From: Phytopseudomonas dryadis
GTDB taxonomy: Bacteria; Pseudomonadota; Gammaproteobacteria; Pseudomonadales; Pseudomonadaceae
Assembly: GCF_004327355.1 (NCBI RefSeq)
Contig: NZ_QJUM01000018.1
Location: 1 to 64,000, forward strand
Direction of reading: 5' to 3'
DNA length: 64,000 nt
Shown here piece after piece: positions 1-8,141 of this stretch (position 1 is the first letter of the stretch; each line of letters begins with the position of its first letter). The translations under genes were made by a program, and so were the position numbers. A model generated the notes under the pieces. The model was not told the DNA's origin, made no database searches, and saw nothing but the letters and a program-made list of their open reading frames with translations.

Positions 1-46
1 AAAACCGCTCAACCTCTGGCAGCCGATCCCCAGACGGCCGCAGCCC

Positions 47-118
47 GTAGCCTGTGGTTGAGCGCAGCGATACCCAGGGAACAGACCCCGGGTATCGCTA
101 CGCTCGACGCCGGGCTAC
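47..118. repeat. 72-bp imperfect palindrome (REP-like)
   Basis: Two arms beginning GTAGCC and ending GGCTAC share a core GCGATACCC / GGGTATCGC separated by a short loop. It lies just beyond the 3' end of the leftward MocR-type gene and could act as a transcription terminator or a dispersed REP element. Function is inferred; only the symmetry is seen. Confidence 0.6.
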
Positions 119-128
119 CTTGCTGCGT

Positions 129-1499
129 TCAACGCATCAGGCTGCGGCGAAACGCCGGGTCGTCCAGGTAGGCGACGTTGAGCCGCGTCCAGGGCACCGG
201 GGTGCGGCGGTCGACGGCGAAGATCGCGCCCGGGGCGAGCATCACGCCTTGCGCCAGGCACTGCCGGGTCAGGGTGTTGGCGTCGTCGATGCCGGGGAAG
301 CGCGCCCACAGGTAGAGGCTCTGCTGCGGCCGGCAGAACACCTCGGCGCCCAGTTCGTCGAGTACCTCGAGCCCGCGTTGCGTGGCGGCGCGCAGGCGAT
401 CCTGCAGGCGTGACAGGTGGCGCAGGAAATGCCCTTCGCCGAGGATCACGTCGATGGTGCGCTCGCTGTATTCGGCGCCACTGTTGTGCAGCAGCATTTT
501 CAGGTCGGCCAACTCCTCGATGCGCTGTTTGCTGCCGGCGATGAAGCCGACGCGCAAGGCGGCGGAAATCGATTTGGAGAAACTGCCCAGGTACAGCGTG
601 CGTTCGCACTGATCCAGCGCCGTGAGTTTCGTCGCCGAGCTGGGTTTGAAGTCGGCCATGGCGTCGTTTTCCACCAGCAGCAGGTCGTGGGCTGCGGCGA
701 TCTGCAGCAGGCGGTGGGCCTTGGCCGGGGAAATGTCCGAGCCGGTGGGGTTGTGGCCCACCGACTGGAGGAAGAACAGCTTCGGCTTCTCCCGTTTCAG
801 CACCCGTTCCAGCGCGTCCAGGTCCGGGCCGTCGGCCTGCCGTGGCACGCCGAGCATGCGCGCGCCCTGCAACTGCAGCTTGCCGAACAGCGGGTAATAG
901 CCCGGATCCTCGACCAGTACCGCGTCGCCGGGTATGACGTAGCGGCGGATGATCAGATCCATGCCGTGGTTGGCGCCCAGGGTGGTGACCAGTTGCCGTG
1001 GCGAGACGGCGATGCGGTAGTCCGCCAGCTTCTGCGCCAGGCGCTGGCGCAAGCCGGGATTGCCCAGCCGCGTGCCGTAGCGGAACAGGGTGGTGACGCC
1101 GCCGCGCACCACCTGGCGGTGGAACTTGTCCAGGCGCATGTCCATCAGCCACTCCACCGGCGGGAAACCCTCGCCCAGGTGCGAGTGGCCCGGGTCGCGG
1201 ACGAACTGCTGGCGCATCATCCAGATGGTGTCCAGCGCCCGGGTGTAGGGCTGCGATTCGTCCTCCTCGACACTGGCGCTGACGTTCTTGCAGACGAAGA
1301 AACCCTTGCCGTGCCGGGCTTCCACCAGGCCCTGGGAGGCCAGGTGTTCGTAGGCGGTGATCACCGTGTTTTTCGAGTACCCGTGCAGGCGCATGTATTC
1401 GCGCAGGGAGGGCAGCCTGCTGCCGGTCTGCAGGGCGCCATCGGCGATCTGCCGGGCAATGGCGTCGGCGACTTTCTGCGCGAGGGTCGGTCGGGGCAT
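129..1499 (-). CDS. MocR-family regulator (GntR HTH fused to aminotransferase-like domain)
   Basis: The product is 456 aa. An N-terminal GntR winged helix (about residues 1-70, with GSRLPSLREYMRLHGYSKNT and EARHGKGFFV) is followed by a fold-type I aminotransferase-like domain. That domain carries LGANHGMD, VGHNPTGSDIS and the PLP-lysine region LGSFSKSISAALRVG. MocR proteins are PLP- or ligand-sensing regulators rather than enzymes. The start is the ATG opening MPRPTLAQKV; the frame stays open upstream but that stretch is antisense to mvaA. The gene diverges from the mevalonate operon across 117 bp, so it probably controls that operon. Its ligand is unknown. Confidence 0.9.
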   Translation of the reverse strand: MPRPTLAQKVADAIARQIADGALQTGSRLPSLREYMRLHGYSKNTVITAYEHLASQGLVEARHGKGFFVCKNVSASVEEDESQPYTRALDTIWMMRQQFVRDPGHSHLGEGFPPVEWLMDMRLDKFHRQVVRGGVTTLFRYGTRLGNPGLRQRLAQKLADYRIAVSPRQLVTTLGANHGMDLIIRRYVIPGDAVLVEDPGYYPLFGKLQLQGARMLGVPRQADGPDLDALERVLKREKPKLFFLQSVGHNPTGSDISPAKAHRLLQIAAAHDLLLVENDAMADFKPSSATKLTALDQCERTLYLGSFSKSISAALRVGFIAGSKQRIEELADLKMLLHNSGAEYSERTIDVILGEGHFLRHLSRLQDRLRAATQRGLEVLDELGAEVFCRPQQSLYLWARFPGIDDANTLTRQCLAQGVMLAPGAIFAVDRRTPVPWTRLNVAYLDDPAFRRSLMR

Positions 1500-1513
1500 G
1501 GCGCAAATCCCTG

Positions 1514-1564
1514 GGTACAGGAATGAAGTGTCCGGGCAAACTGTACCTTCTTTCAGGGATACAG
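1514..1564. promoter_or_regulatory. Candidate MocR operator in the mvaA divergent region
   Basis: GGTACAG (1514-1520), its inverted copy CTGTACC (1541-1547) and a near copy GATACAG (1558-1564) lie in the 117-bp gap between the MocR gene and mvaA. MocR regulators commonly bind spaced repeats in such divergent gaps. Binding is inferred. Confidence 0.35.
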
Positions 1565-1616
1565 TGAGGATAACGTTCGTCCCAACCAAGAACAAACGAC
1601 TCCCCGAGGAGCGCCC

Positions 1617-2903
1617 ATGTCGATCGATTCCCGCTTGCCCGACTTCCGCAATCTGTCCCCCTCCCAACGCCTTGATCAGGTGCAACGCCTGCTCGGTCTG
1701 TCCGCCGAGGACACCGCGCTGCTGCGTGACGCCGGCGCACTGCCGCTGGAGATCGCCGACGGCATGATCGAAAACGTGATCGGCACCTTCGAGCTGCCTT
1801 ACGCCCTGGCCAGCAACTTCCGCATCAACGGCCGCGAGATGCTGATCCCGCTGGTGGTGGAGGAGCCTTCGGTGGTCGCCGCGGCCTCGTTCATGGCCAA
1901 GCTGACCCGTCCGGCAGGTGGCTTCCAGACCTCCAGCAGTGCGCCGCTGATGCGTGCCCAGGTACAGATCATCGCTGTCAGCGACCCCTGCAACGCGCGC
2001 CTCAGCCTGCTGCGCAACAAGGACGAGATCATCGCTCTGGCCAACAGCAAGGATCAGTTGCTGAACACGCTCGGCGGTGGTTGTCGCGATATCGAGGTGC
2101 ACACCTTCATCGACAGTCCACGCGGGCCGATGCTGGTCGCCCACCTGATCGTCGACGTGCGCGACGCCATGGGCGCGAACACGGTGAACACCATGGCCGA
2201 AGCGGTGGCGCCGCTGATGGAGCAGCTCACCGGCGGCAAGGTGCGCCTGCGCATCCTCTCCAACCTCGCCGACCTGCGCCTGGCCCGCGCCCAGTTGCGC
2301 ATCGCCCCGGAGCATCTGGATACCGCCGAGTACCAGGGCGCGGAGGTCATCGAAGGGGTGATCGACGCCTATACCTTCGCCGCCATCGATCCCTACCGCG
2401 CCGCGACCCACAACAAGGGCATCATGAACGGCATCGACCCGTTGGTGGTGGCCACCGGCAACGACTGGCGGGCGGTGGAGGCGGGCGCCCATGCCTATGC
2501 CTGTCGCAATGGTCATTACGGCTCCCTGACCACTTGGGAGAAAGACAGCCAGGGCCATCTGGTGGGCACCCTGGAAATGCCCATGCCGCTCGGCCTGGTC
2601 GGTGGCGCCACCAAGACCCATCCCCTGGCGCAGCTGTCGTTGCGCATCCTCGGCGTCAAGAGCGCCCAGGAACTGGGCGAGATCGCCGTCGCCGTCGGCC
2701 TGGCGCAGAACCTCGGGGCCTTGCGTGCGCTGGCCACCGAAGGCATCCAGCGTGGTCACATGGCCCTGCATGCGCGCAATATCGCGCTGTCGGCCGGTGC
2801 CCGTGGCGATGAGCTGGACTGGCTGGTCAAGCGCATGGTCGAAACCCGGGACGTACGCGCCGACCGTGCCCAGGCGTTGCTGCGCGAAAAGCGCGGGCAG
2901 TGA
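1617..2903 (+). CDS. mvaA: Degradative class II HMG-CoA reductase
   Basis: The product is 428 aa, the same length as the Pseudomonas mevalonii enzyme, which oxidises mevalonate plus CoA to HMG-CoA with NAD. The expected catalytic residues sit at family positions: Glu83 (VVEEPS), Lys267 (THNKGIMNG), Asp283 ([10 protein letters not shown]) and His381 (QRGHMALH). [10 protein letters not shown] belongs to the cofactor/substrate region. An AGGAG-type site precedes the ATG. It heads the operon with mvaB following directly, so the role is growth on mevalonate, not isoprenoid synthesis. In P. mevalonii MvaT activates mvaAB; here the divergent MocR gene is the nearest candidate regulator. Confidence 0.96.
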   Translation: MSIDSRLPDFRNLSPSQRLDQVQRLLGLSAEDTALLRDAGALPLEIADGMIENVIGTFELPYALASNFRINGREMLIPLVVEEPSVVAAASFMAKLTRPAGGFQTSSSAPLMRAQVQIIAVSDPCNARLSLLRNKDEIIALANSKDQLLNTLGGGCRDIEVHTFIDSPRGPMLVAHLIVDVRDAMGANTVNTMAEAVAPLMEQLTGGKVRLRILSNLADLRLARAQLRIAPEHLDTAEYQGAEVIEGVIDAYTFAAIDPYRAATHNKGIMNGIDPLVVATGNDWRAVEAGAHAYACRNGHYGSLTTWEKDSQGHLVGTLEMPMPLGLVGGATKTHPLAQLSLRILGVKSAQELGEIAVAVGLAQNLGALRALATEGIQRGHMALHARNIALSAGARGDELDWLVKRMVETRDVRADRAQALLREKRGQ

Positions 2904-2905
2904 GC

Positions 2906-3811
2906 ATGGATAGCGTCCGCCTGGTGGAGGTCGGGCCACGCGATGGCCTGCAGAACGAAGCGCGCAGCCTGCCGGTCGAGACGCGCATCGGCCTGATCGA
3001 ACGGCTGGCCGCCAGTGGCCTGCGCCGCATCGAGGCGGGGGCCTTCGTCTCGCCCCGCTGGGTGCCGCAGATGGCCGATTCGGACGAGGTGCTGCGCCGA
3101 CTGCCGGCACGTCCGGGTGTCGTCTACAGCGCCCTGGTGCCCAACCTCGAGGGCCTGGATGCCGCACTGCGGGCGGGCTGCCGGGAGGTCGCGGTATTCG
3201 CCGCGGCCTCCGAGGCCTTCTCGCGGAAGAACATCAACTGCTCCATCGACGAGAGCCTGCAGCGCTTCCAGCCGGTGCTGGCCAAGGCGCGCGAGCAGGG
3301 CGTGGCGGTACGCGGCTACGTATCCTGCGTGCTCGGCTGCCCGCTCAGTGGCGCGGTGCCGCTGGCCGACGTGGTACGGGTCAGCCGCGATCTCTACGCC
3401 ATGGGCTGCTACGAAGTCAGCCTCGGCGATACCATCGGTGTCGGCACGCCGGGCAAGACCCGCGAGCTGATCCAGGCCTGCGCCGGCGAAGTGCCGCTCA
3501 GCGCGCTCGCCGGGCATTTCCACGACACCTACGGCATGGCGGTGGCCAATGTGCACGCCGCCCTGGAGAGTGGCGTGCGGGTGTTCGACAGCTCGGTTTC
3601 CGGGCTCGGCGGCTGCCCTTATGCACCCGGCGCCACCGGTAATGTGGCGAGCGAGGAACTGGTGTACCTGTGCAACGGTCTCGGTCTGGCCAGCGGCGTC
3701 GACCTGGACGCGCTGATCGAGGCCGGGCGCTACATCGATCAGGCCCTGCAGCGCAGCACGGCGTCGCGGGTCGCCCGTGCCATGAGCCGGCCGGGTGCCG
3801 AACAACAATAA
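2906..3811 (+). CDS. mvaB: Hydroxymethylglutaryl-CoA lyase
   Basis: This DRE-TIM barrel lyase cleaves HMG-CoA to acetoacetate and acetyl-CoA, the step after MvaA. Visible signatures are VEVGPRDGLQNE at the N-terminus, ALVPNLEGLDAAL, GYVSCVLGCP, the metal-binding GHFHDTYGMA and the active-site cysteine motif SSVSGLGGCPYAPGA. With the ATG at 2906 it is 301 aa. A GTG at 2900 that overlaps the mvaA stop would add two residues and cannot be excluded. The tight junction indicates one transcript with mvaA. Confidence 0.95.
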   Translation: MDSVRLVEVGPRDGLQNEARSLPVETRIGLIERLAASGLRRIEAGAFVSPRWVPQMADSDEVLRRLPARPGVVYSALVPNLEGLDAALRAGCREVAVFAAASEAFSRKNINCSIDESLQRFQPVLAKAREQGVAVRGYVSCVLGCPLSGAVPLADVVRVSRDLYAMGCYEVSLGDTIGVGTPGKTRELIQACAGEVPLSALAGHFHDTYGMAVANVHAALESGVRVFDSSVSGLGGCPYAPGATGNVASEELVYLCNGLGLASGVDLDALIEAGRYIDQALQRSTASRVARAMSRPGAEQQ

Positions 3812-3827
3812 TGAATGGAGCAGGCGC

Positions 3828-5066
3828 ATGAACCCTCTCAGCGATACCCTGGCGACGTTCGCCAAGCCCCTGGGCCCACTCAAGGGCGTGACCGTTCTCG
3901 ACCTGACCCGGGTGGTCGCCGGGCCCTACTGCGCCATGTTGCTGGCCGACATGGGCGCCACGGTGATCAAGATCGAGAACCCCAACGATCCCGACCTGAC
4001 CCGCGACTTCCCGCCACTCAGCCGCTCGTCCAGCGAGCCGCTGAGTGGTTTCTTCGCCCAGTTCAACCGTAACAAGATGGCGGTCGGCCTCGACCTGAAG
4101 AAGGCCGAGGGCAAGGCCACCTTCCTGGAGATGGTGCGCAAGGCCGATATCGTCATCGAGAATTTCCGCCCCGGCACCATGGCCAAGCTGGGCCTGGGCT
4201 ATGACGTGCTCAAGGCGGTCAACCCGGCCATCGTGTTCACCGCCATCAGCGGCTTCGGCCAGCATGGCCCGAACTCCTTGCGGCCTGCGTTCGACAGCAG
4301 CGCCCAGGCCAGTGGCGGTCTCTGGTCGATGAACGGCACGGTGCAGGAACCGATGCGCGTGGGCACCGTGCTGGGCGACCTGTCCGCCGCGCTGTATGCC
4401 GCCATTGGCACCCTCGGTGCGCTGCGTGAAGCAGAGCGCAGCGGGCAGGGCCAGCTGGTCGATGTGTCGCAGCAGGACGCCATCGTCTCGCTGACCGAAA
4501 ACGCCCTGGTGACCTACACCGAAACCGGCAAGGTCACGGTGCCCGAGGGCAATGGCCATCCGTTCGTGCGTCCCTACGGGCGCTACGCCTGCAAGGATGG
4601 CTATGTGTTCTTCGGCGCCTACACCGACAAGTTCTGGCGCGAGGCCTGCCTGACCTTCGGCGACGAGGCGATGGCCAGCGACCCCGAGGTCGACAGCATG
4701 GCCAAGCGTTTCGACAGCGAGGTCTACCTGCGCAAGGTCAAGCCGGCCGTGGAGCGCTGGCTGGGCGCATATACCAAGGCCGAGCTGGAGGCCATGACCG
4801 GCGACCGTTTTCCGCTGTCGCCGATCAAGGGCATCGACGAAGTGGTGGCCGATCCGCACCTGCGCGAACGCGACATGGTGGTGCCGGTGGACTATCAGGG
4901 CGCGCGTTTCGAGGTGTTCGGCAATCCGATCAAACTCTCCGGCGGCACCCTGGAACGCGGCGCATCGGCCCCCGGTGTCGGTCAGCACAACCCATCGATC
5001 TACCGCGAGTGGCTGGGCCTGGACGAAGCCGAGTATGACGAGCTGGTTCGCCTGGGGGTGATCTGA
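3828..5066 (+). CDS. CaiB/BaiF-type (family III) acyl-CoA transferase
   Basis: The product is 412 aa. It opens with the family pattern LKGVTVLDLTRVVAGPYCAM and has MGATVIKIENP, FRPGTMAKLGLGYD, the region of the catalytic Asp (FDSSAQASGG) and the late GEMPLSPI-like stretch DRFPLSPIKGIDEV. Family III enzymes move CoA between carboxylic acids. The start at 3828 is chosen for the GGAG seven bases upstream and because the family begins near this point. Lying between mvaB and two hydratase genes, it probably activates a C5/C6 branched dicarboxylate such as 3-methylglutaconate, HMG or itaconate. The substrate is an inference from context. Confidence 0.88.
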   Translation: MNPLSDTLATFAKPLGPLKGVTVLDLTRVVAGPYCAMLLADMGATVIKIENPNDPDLTRDFPPLSRSSSEPLSGFFAQFNRNKMAVGLDLKKAEGKATFLEMVRKADIVIENFRPGTMAKLGLGYDVLKAVNPAIVFTAISGFGQHGPNSLRPAFDSSAQASGGLWSMNGTVQEPMRVGTVLGDLSAALYAAIGTLGALREAERSGQGQLVDVSQQDAIVSLTENALVTYTETGKVTVPEGNGHPFVRPYGRYACKDGYVFFGAYTDKFWREACLTFGDEAMASDPEVDSMAKRFDSEVYLRKVKPAVERWLGAYTKAELEAMTGDRFPLSPIKGIDEVVADPHLRERDMVVPVDYQGARFEVFGNPIKLSGGTLERGASAPGVGQHNPSIYREWLGLDEAEYDELVRLGVI

Positions 5067-5521
5067 TGGGCTTGCTCAACGAAGCCATCCGCAGCCATAT
5101 CGGCGTGTCGCTGCCGGCGGTGCGTTTCGAGGTACAGCGCAACGACATCCGCAAGTACGCGGTTGCCACCGGCCAGCAGCAAGCGCGTTACCTGAGCGGT
5201 GACGAAGCGCCGCTGCTGTTCCTGTTCAGCGCCCTGATGCCGGTGCTGCCCCTCGACCAGTTGCTGGCGGACGGGCACAAGCCGGGCGACGCACTGATTC
5301 CCGAGTTGCCGCTGAAACGCATCCTGGCCGGTGGCAGCGAGTTCGAGGTTCATCGCGCCATCCGCCCCGGCGATGTGCTGCTCTGTCGGCAGACCCTGGT
5401 GGACATCCAGGAAAAACAGGGCAGCGAAGGGCCGCTGATCTTTCTGCTCTTCGAAAACCGTTTTGAAAGCGAACAGGGCGAGCCGGTCGTGACCGAGCGC
5501 CTGACGCGAATCGCGAGGTGA
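5066..5521 (+). CDS. Hot-dog dehydratase, N-terminal half (FAS1-like / MaoC_N type)
   Basis: The product is 151 aa. It has the NTF2-free hot-dog pattern of the FAS1-like dehydratase N-terminal domain: IRKYAVATGQ near residue 30, PELPLKRILAGGSEFEVHRAIRPGDVL in the middle (quoted in part: GGSEFEVHRAIRPGD) and a strand-rich end. Its ATG overlaps the transferase stop (TGATG), so translation is coupled. In itaconyl- or mesaconyl-CoA hydratases this half pairs with the catalytic half, which here is the next gene. I infer a two-subunit enoyl-CoA hydratase working on a branched acyl-CoA. Confidence 0.82.
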   Translation: MGLLNEAIRSHIGVSLPAVRFEVQRNDIRKYAVATGQQQARYLSGDEAPLLFLFSALMPVLPLDQLLADGHKPGDALIPELPLKRILAGGSEFEVHRAIRPGDVLLCRQTLVDIQEKQGSEGPLIFLLFENRFESEQGEPVVTERLTRIAR

Positions 5522-5523
5522 AC

Positions 5524-5928
5524 ATGACTCGAGCAAGCACTGTCGAGGTGGGCCAGCGCCTGCCGCAGCGACACCATGCGCCGGGCACGGTGCAACTGTT
5601 CCTGTACAACGCGGCGATCTGGAATGCGCACCGTATCCACTACGACCTGCCCTATGCGCAGCAGGTCGAGGGGCATCCGGGGTTGCTGGTGGACGGGCCA
5701 CTGCAGGGCGACTGGCTGACGCAACTGGTGGAGGCCTGGATGGGTGAAGGCGGACGAATCCTGCGCTTCAGCTACAGCAACCGGCGTGCGGCCTACGTCG
5801 GCGACGCGCTGACCGCCGAGGGCGAAATCACCGGCGTGGATGCGCAGCAGGTGACGCTGGAACTGCGCCTGGTCAACCAGCATGGCCAGGTCACCACCCA
5901 GGGACGAGCGGTCGTGGCGCTCCACTAG
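5524..5928 (+). CDS. Hot-dog hydratase, C-terminal catalytic half (MaoC-like)
   Basis: The product is 134 aa. The segment LYNAAIWNAHRIHYDLPYA carries the Asn-His-Asp pattern of R-specific hydratase 2 and mesaconyl-CoA hydratase active sites, and VDGPLQGDWL follows as in that family. The ATG at 5524 is preferred; a GTG at 5518 overlaps the previous stop. The partner half is the upstream gene, so the pair matches a split version of a roughly 280-residue hydratase. A natural reaction in this cluster would be hydration of 3-methylglutaconyl-CoA to HMG-CoA, feeding MvaB. That reaction is inferred. Confidence 0.82.
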   Translation: MTRASTVEVGQRLPQRHHAPGTVQLFLYNAAIWNAHRIHYDLPYAQQVEGHPGLLVDGPLQGDWLTQLVEAWMGEGGRILRFSYSNRRAAYVGDALTAEGEITGVDAQQVTLELRLVNQHGQVTTQGRAVVALH

Positions 5929-6038
5929 CTCTTTATCGAACACCAATCCCGGCATTGGCCGGGCAGGGGCCGGCAAGGCCCTGGATCACCACGCTGTTTC
6001 CTCGATAACAACAAGAGCCCGAACGGGCGGAGGACACC

Positions 6039-6572
6039 ATGAGCCAAGCGCTTGCCAAACCGGCCGCGACACCGCCCAGCACGGACGCCAGCCGCAACAC
6101 CGACAACCTCTACGAAGTGTGGGGCGACACCGTCGATGCCAGGCATCTGGTGTTGTCCATCATCGTCGGCGCCATCGTCAGCCTCGGCGCCTATGCGCTG
6201 GCCCTGTGGCTGCTCGGCGGCATCGTCGAGTCGGCGCAGATGGCCAAGGCCTACGCCATGCTCTTCGGCATTCTCGGTTGCCTGGGCGGCGGGGCGATCA
6301 GCGCCATGCTGTTCAAGCCCAAGCGCGATGTGGTCGAGCATGTGGCGGACCCGGCCTTTCGCGAGCAGGTGGTGGGTGACCTGCTCAAGGAGTACGGCAG
6401 CCTCGGCCGTCTCGAGGACACCTCGCCCGAGGTGGTGGCCGAGTTGCATGAGCTGGGGCTCTACGAGCTGTTCCGCGAGGCGCAGGCCAGGGAAGCGCGG
6501 GAAGGGGGCGCGGCGCCCGAGGCCGAGGCGGATGTGCGCGCCTCCCTGGCGCTGAGCGGAGGACGCTCCTGA
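6039..6572 (+). CDS. Small membrane protein, putative partner of the TctA-like permease
   Basis: The product is 177 aa. I see two membrane segments (about residues 37-62, LVLSIIVGAIVSLGAYALA, and 70-92, AMLFGILGCLGGGAISAM) followed by a charged, probably cytoplasmic tail of about 80 residues. TctB proteins normally have four membrane segments and little tail, so this is not a standard TctB. A GGAGG site precedes the ATG, and its stop overlaps the start of the permease gene (ATG at 6572). I do not recognise a named family. Confidence 0.7.
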   Translation: MSQALAKPAATPPSTDASRNTDNLYEVWGDTVDARHLVLSIIVGAIVSLGAYALALWLLGGIVESAQMAKAYAMLFGILGCLGGGAISAMLFKPKRDVVEHVADPAFREQVVGDLLKEYGSLGRLEDTSPEVVAELHELGLYELFREAQAREAREGGAAPEAEADVRASLALSGGRS

Positions 6573-7954
6573 TGGACGGCCTGCTCTATGAGATTCTCAT
6601 GGCCTTGAGCCTCGGCCTGTTCGGCGCGGTGCTGTTCTCTGCCATCGGCCTGGTCTCGGGAACCGACGAGACCACCACCCTGGCGCCACTGACCATGCTG
6701 GTGGTGCTGCTTGGCGCGCCGCCGGCCGGCATCCTCACCTTCTTCCTGGCCGGGGCGGTGGCCAAGCACATGACCCACGCGGTGCCCACCGCCTTGCTCG
6801 GCATTCCCGGCGACACCTCGGCAACCGCTCTGATCGGCGATGCCAACCACCTGCGCCGCCTCGGCGTACCGCATGTGGCGCTGCGCAAGATGATCTCCGG
6901 CGGCGCCGTGGCGGCGGTCATCGCGGTACCGCTGGCGGTGCTGTTCGCCGTGCTGCTGGCGCCGTTCGGCGATGTCATCAAGCAGTTCGCGCCCTGGGTG
7001 TTCCTCTGCGCCGCCTTCACCATCGCCTACTTCTCGGCCGGACGCTGGGCGGCGGTGCTGGCGCTGCTGCCCTTCGTGCTGGTCATCGTCGCGCTGCAGA
7101 CCCTGACCGCGCAGTACGACGTCAAACTGGCGGTCAGCTACTTCCTCGGCATCGCCGTGGCGCCGCTGATCACCTCGCTGTTCTCGCTGCTGGCCCCGGC
7201 CGAGCGCGAGCGGATGCGCCGCGACGAGTTCCGCACCTTCTCCCTGGCGCCGGACATGAAAGGCTGGCGTGGCTATTTTCCCAATCCCTTCCGGGTGATC
7301 AACAAGCGCCAGGCGCGCATGACCGCCATGGCGGCGAGTGTGACCAGCGCCACCTTCGTGTTCAGCCCGGTGGCCATGACGGTGATCATGGGCGAGCTGA
7401 TCGGCGCCCGCATCAAGCAGGCCTACGAGCGGCTGACAACGGTGATCACCGCCCGCAACGGGGTGACCGAATCGACCTACATCGCCGAGGCGCTGATTCC
7501 GCTGATCGCCTTCGGCCTGCCGCTGAGCCCGGTGGCGGCGGGGCCGGCCGCGCCTTTGTTCAACGCGCCGCCACGTTTCAGCGTGGACAGCGCCAGCGGC
7601 GAGATCAACAACCTGCACAACCTGCTGAACAACTGGGAGTTCCTCGGCTACGGCATGCTGGCGGTGATCGTCGCCATCCTCATCGCCTATCCCTTCACCA
7701 TGAACTTCGCCCACCAGGCGGCCTCGTTCGTGGCGCGCAAGATCAGCCACGAGGCGGTGATCGCCACCTTCATCGGCCTGGTGCTGGTGGTCGGCATCTG
7801 GGAGGGTGGCCTGCTCGGGCTGCTGGTGATCGTCACCATCGGCCTGCTCGGCGGCTTCCTCGGGCGTTTCCTCGGCTTCAATATCGGGGTGCAGTTCATG
7901 GGCTATTACACCGCCGTGCTCAGCGTACCGGCGCTGATCGCCCTGCTGGGTTGA
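6572..7954 (+). CDS. Divergent TctA-like carboxylate permease
   Basis: The product is 460 aa and is very hydrophobic, with about ten to twelve membrane segments. The motif LLGIPGDTSATALIGDANHL resembles the IPG...DGYPM region of tripartite tricarboxylate transporter TctA permeases, but the rest differs: GTDETTTLAP replaces the usual GLLPGLG segment. No TctC-type periplasmic binding protein is encoded nearby. Together with the upstream two-segment protein it ends the mevalonate operon, so uptake of mevalonate or a related acid is the best guess. Confidence is good for a transporter and low for the substrate. Confidence 0.75.
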   Translation: MDGLLYEILMALSLGLFGAVLFSAIGLVSGTDETTTLAPLTMLVVLLGAPPAGILTFFLAGAVAKHMTHAVPTALLGIPGDTSATALIGDANHLRRLGVPHVALRKMISGGAVAAVIAVPLAVLFAVLLAPFGDVIKQFAPWVFLCAAFTIAYFSAGRWAAVLALLPFVLVIVALQTLTAQYDVKLAVSYFLGIAVAPLITSLFSLLAPAERERMRRDEFRTFSLAPDMKGWRGYFPNPFRVINKRQARMTAMAASVTSATFVFSPVAMTVIMGELIGARIKQAYERLTTVITARNGVTESTYIAEALIPLIAFGLPLSPVAAGPAAPLFNAPPRFSVDSASGEINNLHNLLNNWEFLGYGMLAVIVAILIAYPFTMNFAHQAASFVARKISHEAVIATFIGLVLVVGIWEGGLLGLLVIVTIGLLGGFLGRFLGFNIGVQFMGYYTAVLSVPALIALLG

Positions 7955-7965
7955 GGGCCGTATCC

Positions 7966-8141
7966 TAGGGTCTGTTGCCGTTTCAACGCGAGCCGCGTTG
8001 CAGCGAGAAATCTCGCCAAGCGAGGCGGAGGACGCAGGGAATGGCGTTCCCTTTTCAAGTCCTCCAACGAAGCATGGCGAGATTTCCCGCGCAACCCGAA
8101 GGGCTCCGGCGCGGCCGTGCGTGAAACGGCAACAGACCCTA
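7966..8141. repeat. 176-bp palindromic element with 20-bp terminal inverted repeats
   Basis: The ends are TAGGGTCTGTTGCCGTTTCA and its reverse complement. Inside, GAAATCTCGCCA and GGAGGAC recur as a second pair of arms around a short GGGAATGGCGTTCCC centre, so the whole unit is one long imperfect palindrome, like a MITE. It separates two convergent genes and its right end supplies the TAG stop of the pentapeptide gene. No clear target-site duplication is visible. Confidence 0.8.

Noticed and set aside
1500..3167. Upstream extension of the MocR gene into mvaA and mvaB on the opposite strand
   Set aside because: The family start is at 1499, and the extension is the complement of mvaA.
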